Assembly (NCBI GenBank): GCA_039916225.1
Contig: JBDSLU010000411.1
Coordinates: 1 to 15,464, forward strand
Origin: JBDSLU01 sp039916225
GTDB lineage: Bacteria; Acidobacteriota; Vicinamibacteria; Vicinamibacterales; Vicinamibacteraceae
Length of the DNA: 15,464 nt
Direction: 5' to 3'
Part shown: positions 1-6,563 of the stretch, in pieces
Layout of the letters: each line of letters begins with the position of its first letter
Position numbering within the stretch: position 1 is the first letter of the stretch
Notes under the pieces: generated by a model
What the model was told of the DNA's origin: nothing
Databases searched by the model: none
The model's input: the letters and a program-made list of their open reading frames with translations, nothing else
Position numbers and translations under genes: made by a program

Positions 1-79
1 GGCTCGGAGCCCGGCTCAGAGCCAGCACGTCGGAGGTGGCAAAAATGGCCACCAGGGCGAGCGTGGCGGCGGACTTCAT
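1..79 (-). CDS. N-terminus of an exported protein (partial, runs off the left edge)
   Basis: Only the first 26 codons are in the window. They read MKSAATLALVAIFATSDVLA and then a few more residues: a lysine, a hydrophobic core and a small-residue cleavage region, which is a plausible Sec signal peptide. The ATG overlaps the TGA of the upstream M14-like gene by one base (TGATG), and GAGGTG lies about 6 bases before it as a ribosome binding site inside the end of that gene. Translational coupling, and so joint function with the M14-like protein, is likely. The mature protein is not visible, so no family can be named. A second M14 peptidase is one guess from the context, but nothing in these 79 bases tests it. 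Confidence 0.72.
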   Translation of the reverse strand, partial: MKSAATLALVAIFATSDVLALSRAPS

Positions 80-2166
80 CACTCGCACCTCACGGCCTGT
101 GTCGCAGTGCCGCCCTTCTGCGCCACCACGCGGACGGTCACCGACTGCCCGGCCCCCGCCTTGACGATCCATTCGATCCGTTCGCGCCGGCCCGAGCCGG
201 GCAGCGTCGGGAAGAACTGGTGCTTCGCCGCACCCGAAACGAGCGCCGCCGGCGCGACGTCGATGGCGACCAGCACCGGCTTCACCGCCCGGGCGGCGAT
301 GGCGTGCTGCAGCGCCGTCGGCCAGCGGCCGCTGTTCTCGACCTCGGCGCGGATCCGGTAGAGGCCGCCGCCCAGTTTCGTCGCCGTCAGCGACGCAAAG
401 GCGACCCGCGGCACGAACGTCGACAGCTCGACGAGGAAGCGGACGTGCGGCGCGACCAGCGGGGCGACCGCGGCGGGCGTCGGCACCGTGGCGAAGGGCC
501 GCCAGCCGCCGATCTCGACGGCGCCGAGCGTCGGATGCGTGAAGGGCGTCCAGGGCAGGAGCGCGTCGGGCCGCGACGACGCCAGCAGCGAGACCCACCG
601 GCCATCGTCGGCGCCGGGACCGCCGTCTGCGATCGGTGGCGGTGGCGGCACCGGTGGTGGCGGAGATGGCGGCAGCGGCGGCACTGGCACCCCTGGGCGC
701 TCGGGCGTGTCAGGCGGGCCTGCCGGCCTGCTGGGAAGAGAAGGAGCGGCGGTCGCACCGGTCGCGGGTGTCAGCGCCGGACTGGCGCTCGGTACGGGCG
801 ACGTGGCCGACCCGGAGTTCGACGCAGGGACGGTGGCAATCGATGCACCCGGCGTCGAGAACGCCGGCACGCCGAACTGGAAATACGCCCACTCGTGAAA
901 GGCGCCGGCGGCACGGCGCGTCGGCGGCAACTGGCGGATGCCGGTGATCTCGCGATAGCGGTCCGAGACGTGGCGGAACACCTCGAGGTCGCTGCTCTCG
1001 ATCGCCGTCGCCGGCCGGATGCCGCTGGACGGCGGCGCCGAGGGCCGCGCCGACGGCTGTTCGAAGGCGTCGTCGAAGATGCCACCTGACTGATACGGCA
1101 CCGGCTGCGCGTCCCGGACGATGCCGGCGGCCAACGCCGCGCTGGTGGCCTCGTCAGCGAACGCAGCCAGATCCATCGTCGCCGGCGTGCGGCTGCCACC
1201 GCCGCCGACCTGCGGTCCGCCGACCAGCGTGTCGGTCGCGCCGAACGTCACCACGGCGGCGATGTTGCGGCGCGCCAGCACGTAGTCGAGCAGCCCCCGC
1301 GACTCCTCTTCGCTGACCATGAAGCGGCCGGCGCCCGGGGTGTAGGCCGGATACTGGTGCGGAAAGTTGCGATCGAGCTCGACGCCGCCGAGGCCATCCT
1401 CGTTGAGGAACCCGTCACGGTCGCTGTCGACGCCTTCCCAGTAGATCGACCAGCCGCCGGCCTCGCCTTTTTGCGGATCGGCCCGCTTCATCAGCCGCCC
1501 ATCCTCTGGGACCGGCGCGAACGGCCCGCGTCCGTCGTGGACGCGCATCACACTGACGATGCCGTCACCGTTCAGGTCTTCCGGTGGGTCCTCGTCGACG
1601 CGGCCGTCGTTGTCGTCGTCGAAGGGCGTCAGGTTGCCGCGTCGCGGCGCCTGCAGCGGCGCGAACACGGCCTCGGTGCCGTCGACCTCGAGGCGAGGCA
1701 CGATGTAGAAGACGCTGGCGGCCAGTTGACGGCGCACCGCGTCGTCGGTCGAGGTGAGCAGGCCGCGGGCGATCCCCAGGGCCAGGGTGCTGCCGGCAAT
1801 CTGGTCGGCGCCGAGGTTGGCGACCAGCAGGATGCCCGGACGCGACGCCGGCGGCGTGGCTCCAGGCGCGGCGATCTCGATCGCCCAGAGCGTGCGGCCG
1901 CCGGCGCTCTTGCCCAGCGGCACGGCGGTCGCCAAGCCGCCATGCGCCGCCACGAGCGCTTTGAGGTCGGCCTCGAGCGCCGCGTAGGTCGGGTGCCGCT
2001 CGGCGGCGGACGACACTGGAGCGGCGCTGCCGGTCGACGTCGCCGGTCGCTGCGGCGGGCGCTGCGCACGCGCATCGGCCCGGCCAGGCGCGGCGTCGGC
2101 TGCCGCGGCCACGAGGACGGCGGCGAACAGCGCGCGCGCCGCGGACGTCAAAGGGGGCACCACCAT
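79..2166 (-). CDS. Exported M14 carboxypeptidase-like protein, probably catalytically dead
   Basis: This protein of 695 residues has a signal peptide (about residues 1-30), an M14-type peptidase fold (about 55-440), a Ser/Thr/Ala- and proline-rich stretch (about 448-513, ending in a run of prolines) and a C-terminal beta-rich domain (about 515-695). Family marks are the DRNFP motif (265-269, equivalent to NRNFP) and three acidic DxDxDG or DLNGDG loops near 183, 197 and 247 that resemble EF-hand or dockerin calcium loops and occur in related bacterial M14 proteins. The zinc sites do not match. The HxxE region reads ANLGADQIAG (116-125) and the third-ligand region reads TFGATD (307-312). The region of the general-base Glu reads FGVPAFSTPG (431-440). 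No His or Glu stands in any of these. I infer a binding or scaffold role outside the cytoplasm rather than peptidase activity. An open frame extends 55 codons further upstream, but the signal peptide sets the start here. There is no clear Shine-Dalgarno sequence. Confidence 0.85.
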   Translation of the reverse strand: MVVPPLTSAARALFAAVLVAAAADAAPGRADARAQRPPQRPATSTGSAAPVSSAAERHPTYAALEADLKALVAAHGGLATAVPLGKSAGGRTLWAIEIAAPGATPPASRPGILLVANLGADQIAGSTLALGIARGLLTSTDDAVRRQLAASVFYIVPRLEVDGTEAVFAPLQAPRRGNLTPFDDDNDGRVDEDPPEDLNGDGIVSVMRVHDGRGPFAPVPEDGRLMKRADPQKGEAGGWSIYWEGVDSDRDGFLNEDGLGGVELDRNFPHQYPAYTPGAGRFMVSEEESRGLLDYVLARRNIAAVVTFGATDTLVGGPQVGGGGSRTPATMDLAAFADEATSAALAAGIVRDAQPVPYQSGGIFDDAFEQPSARPSAPPSSGIRPATAIESSDLEVFRHVSDRYREITGIRQLPPTRRAAGAFHEWAYFQFGVPAFSTPGASIATVPASNSGSATSPVPSASPALTPATGATAAPSLPSRPAGPPDTPERPGVPVPPLPPSPPPPVPPPPPIADGGPGADDGRWVSLLASSRPDALLPWTPFTHPTLGAVEIGGWRPFATVPTPAAVAPLVAPHVRFLVELSTFVPRVAFASLTATKLGGGLYRIRAEVENSGRWPTALQHAIAARAVKPVLVAIDVAPAALVSGAAKHQFFPTLPGSGRRERIEWIVKAGAGQSVTVRVVAQKGGTATQAVRCE

Positions 2167-2175
2167 CGTCGTGAG

Positions 2176-2181
2176 AGGATA
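2176..2181 (-). promoter_or_regulatory. Possible -10 element of the M14-like gene
   Basis: TATCCT on the minus strand ends 9 bases before the ATG of the M14-like gene, in the 21-bp gap between two divergent start codons. It overlaps the palindrome GATATC and the ribosome binding site of the divergent propeller gene. It matches TATAAT at four of six positions, has no TGn extension and no recognisable -35. The spacing agrees with the stronger candidates in this window, which is the main reason to list it. Confidence 0.22.
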
Positions 2182-2187
2182 TCGAAA

Positions 2188-3702
2188 ATGACGAAATGGC
2201 TGCGACGTCTGGCCCTGGCGATGGCGGCAGTCGCCATCGTCCTCGTCGTGCTGCGCGTCGGCTTCGGCCTGCGCGTCTACATCGACGGCGATTTCCGTCC
2301 GCACCTGGCCCTCGGCACGCAGAGCGCCCATTACACCGCCCTCGAGGCCCAGCGCGCGTCGCAGCGCGCCGGGTCCGGCGCCAGTCCTGCGGCGCCAGCC
2401 GCCGCACCCACACCGGCCGCCGCAGCCGCGACGGACGCCCCGGCACCTGCATCATCGACCCTGGCAACGTCGACCCCGGTGGCGCCGGCTTCAGCCGCAG
2501 CGGCATCGACACCGGCTCCAGCGACGGTTCCCGCGCCGGGCGGCGGCATCGCCACGTCCTGGACCGACTATCGCGGCCCGGCCCGCGATGGCGTTTACCG
2601 ACAGCGCGCGATCGCCGCGACCTGGCCGGCCAGCGGTCCGCGCCTGCTGTGGAAGCAGCCGATTGGCGAAGGCCACGCCTCGTTCGTGACGGCGCGCGGC
2701 GTGGCGTACACCATCGAACAGCGGCGCGACAAGGAAGTGGTCGCGGCCTACGACATCGCGACCGGCCGGGAACGCTGGACGGTCGCCTGGACCGCGCTCT
2801 TCTCGGAGGCGATGGGTGGCGATGGACCGCGCGCGACGCCGACCTATGCCGACGGCATCCTCTACGCCCTCGGCGCCGCCGGCGAGCTGCGGGCGCTCCG
2901 GGCCGACACCGGCGCCGCCGTGTGGCGCACCAACATCCTCTCCGACGCCGGCGCCGACAACCTGCAGTGGGGCATGTCGGCGTCGCCGCTGATCGTCGAC
3001 GGCAAGGTGATCGTCCAGCCGGGCGGTCGCGGCGCCTCGATGGTCGCCTACGGCGTTTCCAGCGGTCAGGTGGTGTGGCGGTCGCTCGACGACATGCAGG
3101 CCTACGTCTCGCCGATGCTGCTGACGCTGGCCGGCCGACGCCAGGTCGTGACCATCACCGGCAATCGCGCCATCGGCGTATCGGTCGACGACGGCTCGCT
3201 GCTATGGAGCTACCCCTGGGCGACGGACAACGCGATCAACATCGCCCAGCCGATGGTGATCGGACCGTCGCGGCTCTTCCTCTCGTCGGGCTACGGCAAG
3301 GGCGCGGCGGCGATCGAGCTGACGCCGGATGGCGACCGGTTCCGGGCGACGATGGTCTGGGAACACACGCGAATGAAGAACAAGCTGTCCAGCTCGGTGC
3401 TGCTCGACGGCTACGTCTACGGGCTCGACGAAGGCATCCTGTCGTGCGTCGAAGCGGCCACCGGCCGCGTCGCGTGGAAGGGCGGACGCTTCGGCCACGG
3501 CCAGCTGCTGCTGGCCGGCGATCGGCTGGTAATCACCACCGAAACCGGCGAACTGGCGCTGGTGCACGCCACCCCGGATCGCTTCGCCGAGCTGGCCCGT
3601 GTCCCGGGTATCGACGGGCGGACCTGGAACGTGCCCGCGCTCGACAACGGCATCCTGCTCGTCCGTAACGCCAGCGAGATGGCCGCCTTCGACCTGCGCT
3701 GA
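2188..3702 (+). CDS. Membrane-anchored PQQ-like beta-propeller repeat protein
   Basis: This protein of 504 residues has one N-terminal hydrophobic segment (about 8-28) after basic residues, with no clear cleavage site, so it is probably membrane-anchored with the rest in the periplasm. An Ala/Pro/Thr/Ser-rich linker (about 62-120) follows. Then comes a beta-propeller (about 124-504) that opens with YRGPARDGVY, close to the WRGPxRDG entry motif of secreted PQQ-like proteins. Blade motifs of the type A-x-D-x-x-TG-x-x-x-W recur near 188, 238, 288, 332 and 423. Residues typical of true quinoprotein alcohol dehydrogenases, such as the adjacent-Cys pair, are not seen, so binding of PQQ is doubtful. 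A structural or ligand-binding role is more likely, as for the BamB-like fold. The start is supported by AGAGGA 8 bases upstream, one of the few good Shine-Dalgarno sequences here. The upstream open frame to 1357 is a shadow of the M14-like gene. Confidence 0.86.
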   Translation: MTKWLRRLALAMAAVAIVLVVLRVGFGLRVYIDGDFRPHLALGTQSAHYTALEAQRASQRAGSGASPAAPAAAPTPAAAAATDAPAPASSTLATSTPVAPASAAAASTPAPATVPAPGGGIATSWTDYRGPARDGVYRQRAIAATWPASGPRLLWKQPIGEGHASFVTARGVAYTIEQRRDKEVVAAYDIATGRERWTVAWTALFSEAMGGDGPRATPTYADGILYALGAAGELRALRADTGAAVWRTNILSDAGADNLQWGMSASPLIVDGKVIVQPGGRGASMVAYGVSSGQVVWRSLDDMQAYVSPMLLTLAGRRQVVTITGNRAIGVSVDDGSLLWSYPWATDNAINIAQPMVIGPSRLFLSSGYGKGAAAIELTPDGDRFRATMVWEHTRMKNKLSSSVLLDGYVYGLDEGILSCVEAATGRVAWKGGRFGHGQLLLAGDRLVITTETGELALVHATPDRFAELARVPGIDGRTWNVPALDNGILLVRNASEMAAFDLR

Positions 3703-3706
3703 CGCC

Positions 3707-3715
3707 TGCTACGAT
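3707..3715 (+). promoter_or_regulatory. Extended -10 element (TGC-TACGAT) of the DUF697-like gene
   Basis: TGCTACGAT lies just after the propeller stop codon and ends 6 bases before the ATG at 3722. A transcript from it would start at or next to the A of the ATG, giving a leaderless mRNA. That fits the absence of a Shine-Dalgarno sequence. No -35 is evident, as expected for a TGn-type promoter. The same TGnTACGAT occurs before lipA. The call rests on similarity and position only. Confidence 0.45.
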
Positions 3716-3721
3716 GCGGAC

Positions 3722-4768
3722 ATGGGCGTCATGTCTGGATCGTTGAAGCTCGGCAACGTCTGGAAGGTCATTAGCGAATTCGACCTCAACACGATCCGAC
3801 AGGAAGCGCTGGCGGCATTCGACCTGGCGATCCTCGGCGATCCGCGACAGGCCGAACGGATGCGCGCGGCGCTGAGCCCGGGCGGGGCGGCCTCGCCGCA
3901 TCGCTTCGTCCGCGTCAACCCGCCGGGCGGCGGCGCGACAATCCCCAACGCCGTCATCGTGGTTGCGCCGCCCGGACCGCGATCGAGCGATCTCGACACC
4001 ACACTTCGCTACCTCGTCGATCACCGGATTCCGCACGCGCTCGCGCTGGTCGACGACACCGTGTCCATCGAGGAGGCCGCCGCCCAGGCCGCCGCGACGC
4101 TCGTCGACGCGATCCCGGACGGCGAGCGTCTCGCCTTCGCCCACCAGTTGCCGCCGTTCCGCCGGCCGCTGTTCGAGCGGATCATCGAGGACACCGCCCG
4201 CGCCAACGCCTCGTTCGCCTTCACCTCGGGGCTGGCCGAGGTCGTGCCGATCCTGACCGCGCCGCTCAACCTCGGCGACATGATCGTCCTGACCAAGAAC
4301 CAGCTGCTCATGGGCTACCGGCTGGTGCTCGCCTCGGGACGCGACGGCGAACCGAAGCGCTTGATCGGGGAGCTGCTCGGCGTCCTCGGCGGCGGGCTGC
4401 TGTTCCGCCAGATGGCGCGGCAACTGGTCGGCCTGATTCCGGTGGTGGGCATCCTGCCCAAGGTCGCCGTCGCCTACGGCGGCACCTGGGCCATCGGGCG
4501 GGCGGTCGTGCTGTGGGCCACCGAGGGCCGCACCGCCTCGAGCGAGACCCTGCGCGCGTTCAGCCGCGAGGGTCTCGAGCGCGGCCGCGCCGTGGCCCGG
4601 GAAATCAGCGCCCGCGGCAAGGCCGGCGTGGCCAGGGCCAGCGGACGCTGGGATCGGCTGCGCGCGCACGTGCCGGGCCTCCGCCGCCGGGCCCGCGGCG
4701 AGACCCAGGCCGCCGGGACGACGCCGCCGGCGCTCCCACCGCCCCTGCCGCCGCCGACGCCGGGCTGA
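3722..4768 (+). CDS. DUF697-like membrane-associated protein without a GTPase domain
   Basis: The product has 348 residues. The segment from about 150 to 270 resembles DUF697, the membrane-associated domain often fused to GTPases in the YcjF group. It has a small-residue stretch leading to LNLGDMIVLTKNQLLMGYRL (182-201), then a hydrophobic part containing GLIPVVGILPKVAVAYGGTW (237-256) and an amphipathic region. Residues 75-131 look like an alpha/beta unit (NAVIVVAPPG, then HALALVDDT), but no Walker A P-loop (GxxxxGKS/T) or NKxD motif is present, so this is not an intact GTPase. The C-terminus (about 280-348) is basic and ends in a proline-rich tail. It starts 19 bases after the propeller stop and has its own likely promoter. 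An alternative ATG lies 9 bases downstream at 3731. The function is unknown; membrane trafficking or stress response would be a guess. Confidence 0.75.
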   Translation: MGVMSGSLKLGNVWKVISEFDLNTIRQEALAAFDLAILGDPRQAERMRAALSPGGAASPHRFVRVNPPGGGATIPNAVIVVAPPGPRSSDLDTTLRYLVDHRIPHALALVDDTVSIEEAAAQAAATLVDAIPDGERLAFAHQLPPFRRPLFERIIEDTARANASFAFTSGLAEVVPILTAPLNLGDMIVLTKNQLLMGYRLVLASGRDGEPKRLIGELLGVLGGGLLFRQMARQLVGLIPVVGILPKVAVAYGGTWAIGRAVVLWATEGRTASSETLRAFSREGLERGRAVAREISARGKAGVARASGRWDRLRAHVPGLRRRARGETQAAGTTPPALPPPLPPPTPG

Positions 4769-4811
4769 TCGCGCAACTACCCGGTTCTGCGCGAGTTGTT
4801 CCGGCTCTCGA

Positions 4812-4856
4812 GGCGCCTGGAGGGCGCCGCGCACCGCCCCGCAGCGGCCTTCGGCC
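4812..4856 (+). terminator. Two GC hairpins between the DUF697-like gene and lipA
   Basis: The 121-bp gap before lipA holds two perfect short inverted repeats: GGCGCC-TGGAG-GGCGCC (4812-4828) and GGCC-TTC-GGCC (4846-4856). They could end the upstream transcript or fold at the start of an upstream-initiated lipA message. No T-run follows either stem, so a classical intrinsic terminator is not shown, and such stems arise easily by chance at this GC content. Confidence 0.2.
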
Positions 4857-4866
4857 AGGCGAATCC

Positions 4867-4875
4867 TGATACGAT
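4867..4875 (+). promoter_or_regulatory. Extended -10 element (TGA-TACGAT) of lipA
   Basis: TGATACGAT stands 14 bases before the ATG at 4890 and 2 bases before the in-frame ATG at 4878. A start of transcription about 7 bases downstream would fall after 4878, which favours 4890 as the translation start with a very short or absent leader. The hexamer is identical to the one before the DUF697-like gene. No -35 is seen. Confidence 0.42.
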
Positions 4876-4889
4876 TAATGGGCTCGGCA

Positions 4890-5804
4890 ATGCCCACGAT
4901 CATCCCCCTCATCCCCGCAGCCCCGACCCCGGAACCCCGCACCCCGAAGCCAGCCTGGCTGAAGGTGCGCGCCCCCGGCTCGCCGAAGTATCTCGAGCTG
5001 CAGGCGCTGATGGGCGGCCTCGGCCTGAACACGGTCTGCCAGGAGGCGCGCTGCCCGAACATCGGCGAGTGCTGGCACCACGGCACCGCCACGTTCATGA
5101 TCCTCGGGGACGTCTGCACGCGCGCCTGCGGCTACTGCGCGGTGTCGCACGGCAAGCCGGCCACGCTCGATCTCGACGAGCCGACGCGCGTCGCCGATGC
5201 GGTCAAGACGCTCGGCCTCCAGTACGTGGTCATCACCTCGGTCGATCGCGACGACGTGAAGGACGGCGGCGCCGGCATCTTCGCCGAAACGATCACCCGG
5301 ACGCGCGCGTCCGTCCCGGCCATCCGGATCGAAGTGCTGATCCCGGACTTCCAGGGCCTCGAGGCGCCGCTGCGCACGGTGCTCGACGCCGGCCCCGACG
5401 TGCTGAACCACAACACCGAGACGGTGCCGCGGCTCTACCGGATGGCGCGCTCGGGCGGCAAGTACCCGCGCACCCTGGAGCTGTTGGCGCGGGCGCGAGC
5501 GTACGCCCCCCACATCCCCACCAAGACCGGGCTGATGGTCGGCCTCGGCGAGACGCACGACGAGCTGGTCGAGACCTTGCGCGACCTGCGTGGCGTCGGC
5601 GTCGACATCCTTACCATCGGGCAGTATCTGCGGCCGACCGGCTCGCACCTGCCGATGGTGCGCTACTACCACCCCGACGAGTTCGCCGAGCTGAAGCGCA
5701 TTGCGATGGCCCTCGGCTTCGGCCACGTCGAGTCCGGGCCGCTCGTGCGCAGCTCCTACCACGCGCACGAACAGGCCGACGCGCTCGCGGCCGCGCGCGG
5801 GTGA
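4890..5804 (+). CDS. lipA: Lipoyl synthase LipA (radical SAM)
   Basis: LipA inserts two sulfur atoms into protein-bound octanoyl groups to make the lipoyl cofactor of the 2-oxoacid dehydrogenase E2 and glycine cleavage H proteins. All expected motifs are present. Counting from the ATG at 4878, the auxiliary 4Fe-4S cluster motif CQEARCPNIGEC has Cys54, 59 and 65. The radical SAM motif CTRACGYC has Cys80, 84 and 87. The conserved RSSYHA (291-296), whose Ser ligates the auxiliary cluster, is near the C-terminus. The product is 304 residues from 4890 or 308 from 4878, normal for the family. I chose 4890 because the likely -10 element would place the transcript start after 4878; neither has a good Shine-Dalgarno sequence. 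The proline-rich N-terminus is ordinary. The last bases overlap the glycosylase gene. Substrate E2 is encoded at 14580-15464. Confidence 0.96.
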   Translation: MPTIIPLIPAAPTPEPRTPKPAWLKVRAPGSPKYLELQALMGGLGLNTVCQEARCPNIGECWHHGTATFMILGDVCTRACGYCAVSHGKPATLDLDEPTRVADAVKTLGLQYVVITSVDRDDVKDGGAGIFAETITRTRASVPAIRIEVLIPDFQGLEAPLRTVLDAGPDVLNHNTETVPRLYRMARSGGKYPRTLELLARARAYAPHIPTKTGLMVGLGETHDELVETLRDLRGVGVDILTIGQYLRPTGSHLPMVRYYHPDEFAELKRIAMALGFGHVESGPLVRSSYHAHEQADALAAARG

Positions 5805-6478
5805 GCCTGCGCGCGCTTCACGCCGAGATCGTCGCCTGCACGCTCTGCCCGCGCTTGCGGGCGCACTGCGCCGACATCGCCGCTGTGAAGCGCGCCGCCT
5901 ATCGCGACGAGAGCTACTGGGCCCTGCCGCTGCCCGGCTTCGGCGATCCGGCGGCCCGCCTGCTGGTCGTCGGGCTTGCGCCAGGCGCGCACGGCGCCAA
6001 CCGCACCGGCCGCATGTTCACCGGCGATCGCTCCGGCCTCTTCCTGATGACGGCGATGCACGACGCCGGCTTCGCCAGCATCCCGCGCTCCGAGTCACGG
6101 CGCGACGGCCTCGCGCTGCGCGATGCCTGGATCACCGCCGCCGTCCGCTGCGCCCCGCCCGACAACAAGCCGACGCCCCAGGAATTCGAGACCTGCCTGC
6201 CCTTCCTCGAGCGGGAATGGGCCGCGCTCCCGCGCGTCCAGGTCGTCGTGGCCCTCGGCAGGCTGGCCTGGGACGTGACCTGGCGGGTGCTGGCCGACCG
6301 CGGCCAGGGCCTGCGGCCGCGCCCGTCCTTTGGCCACGGCGCCACGGTGGCGGCGCCGCAGAACGGTCCCCGCGTCATTGGCGCCTTCCACCCCAGCCAG
6401 CAGAACACCTTCACCGGCCGTCTCACCCCCGAGATGCTGTCTCGCGTCTTCCACGAGGCCCGGGCCGCGCTGTCGTGA
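5801..6478 (+). CDS. Family 5 uracil-DNA glycosylase (UDGb type, Fe-S)
   Basis: This 225-residue enzyme would excise uracil, and in this family often other deaminated bases, from DNA to start base excision repair. Motif 1 reads GLAPGAHGANRTGRMFTGD (58-76), the signature of family 5, with Asp76 at the place of the catalytic Asp proposed for the family. Motif 2 reads HPSQQNTFTGRLT (197-209). Four Cys suited to the 4Fe-4S cluster are Cys13, Cys16, Cys117 and Cys132. The GTG start overlaps the lipA stop in GTGA, a 4-bp overlap that implies coupled translation. The N-terminus so placed, with CTLCPRLRAHC near residue 13, fits the family. An open frame reaching back to 4796 is a shadow of lipA and is not part of the gene. 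Confidence 0.93.
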   Translation: MSLRALHAEIVACTLCPRLRAHCADIAAVKRAAYRDESYWALPLPGFGDPAARLLVVGLAPGAHGANRTGRMFTGDRSGLFLMTAMHDAGFASIPRSESRRDGLALRDAWITAAVRCAPPDNKPTPQEFETCLPFLEREWAALPRVQVVVALGRLAWDVTWRVLADRGQGLRPRPSFGHGATVAAPQNGPRVIGAFHPSQQNTFTGRLTPEMLSRVFHEARAALS

Positions 6479-6563
6479 GGCGTTCGGGGGCCGGCCGCCC
6501 GGCCAGCCCCTGCTTGCCCGCTGCTGACTGAAGGGAGCGGCGCAGCAGGCCGATTCTCCAGAT

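Noticed and set aside
630..690. GGTGGC-type near-repeats that look like a satellite
   Set aside because: They are the codons of the proline-rich linker of the M14-like protein read from the other strand.
1357..2187. Plus-strand open frame running into the propeller gene, which would add 277 residues
   Set aside because: It is antisense to the M14-like gene, Arg-rich and without a domain. The Shine-Dalgarno and membrane anchor at 2188 mark the true start.
2188..3702. Propeller protein as a true quinoprotein alcohol dehydrogenase
   Set aside because: Similarity is limited to the propeller repeats; the vicinal disulfide and a cytochrome domain are not seen.
3533..5119. A 528-codon minus-strand open frame opposite the DUF697-like gene and lipA
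   Set aside because: It has low-complexity, Arg/Gly/Ala-rich composition and lies antisense to two supported genes.
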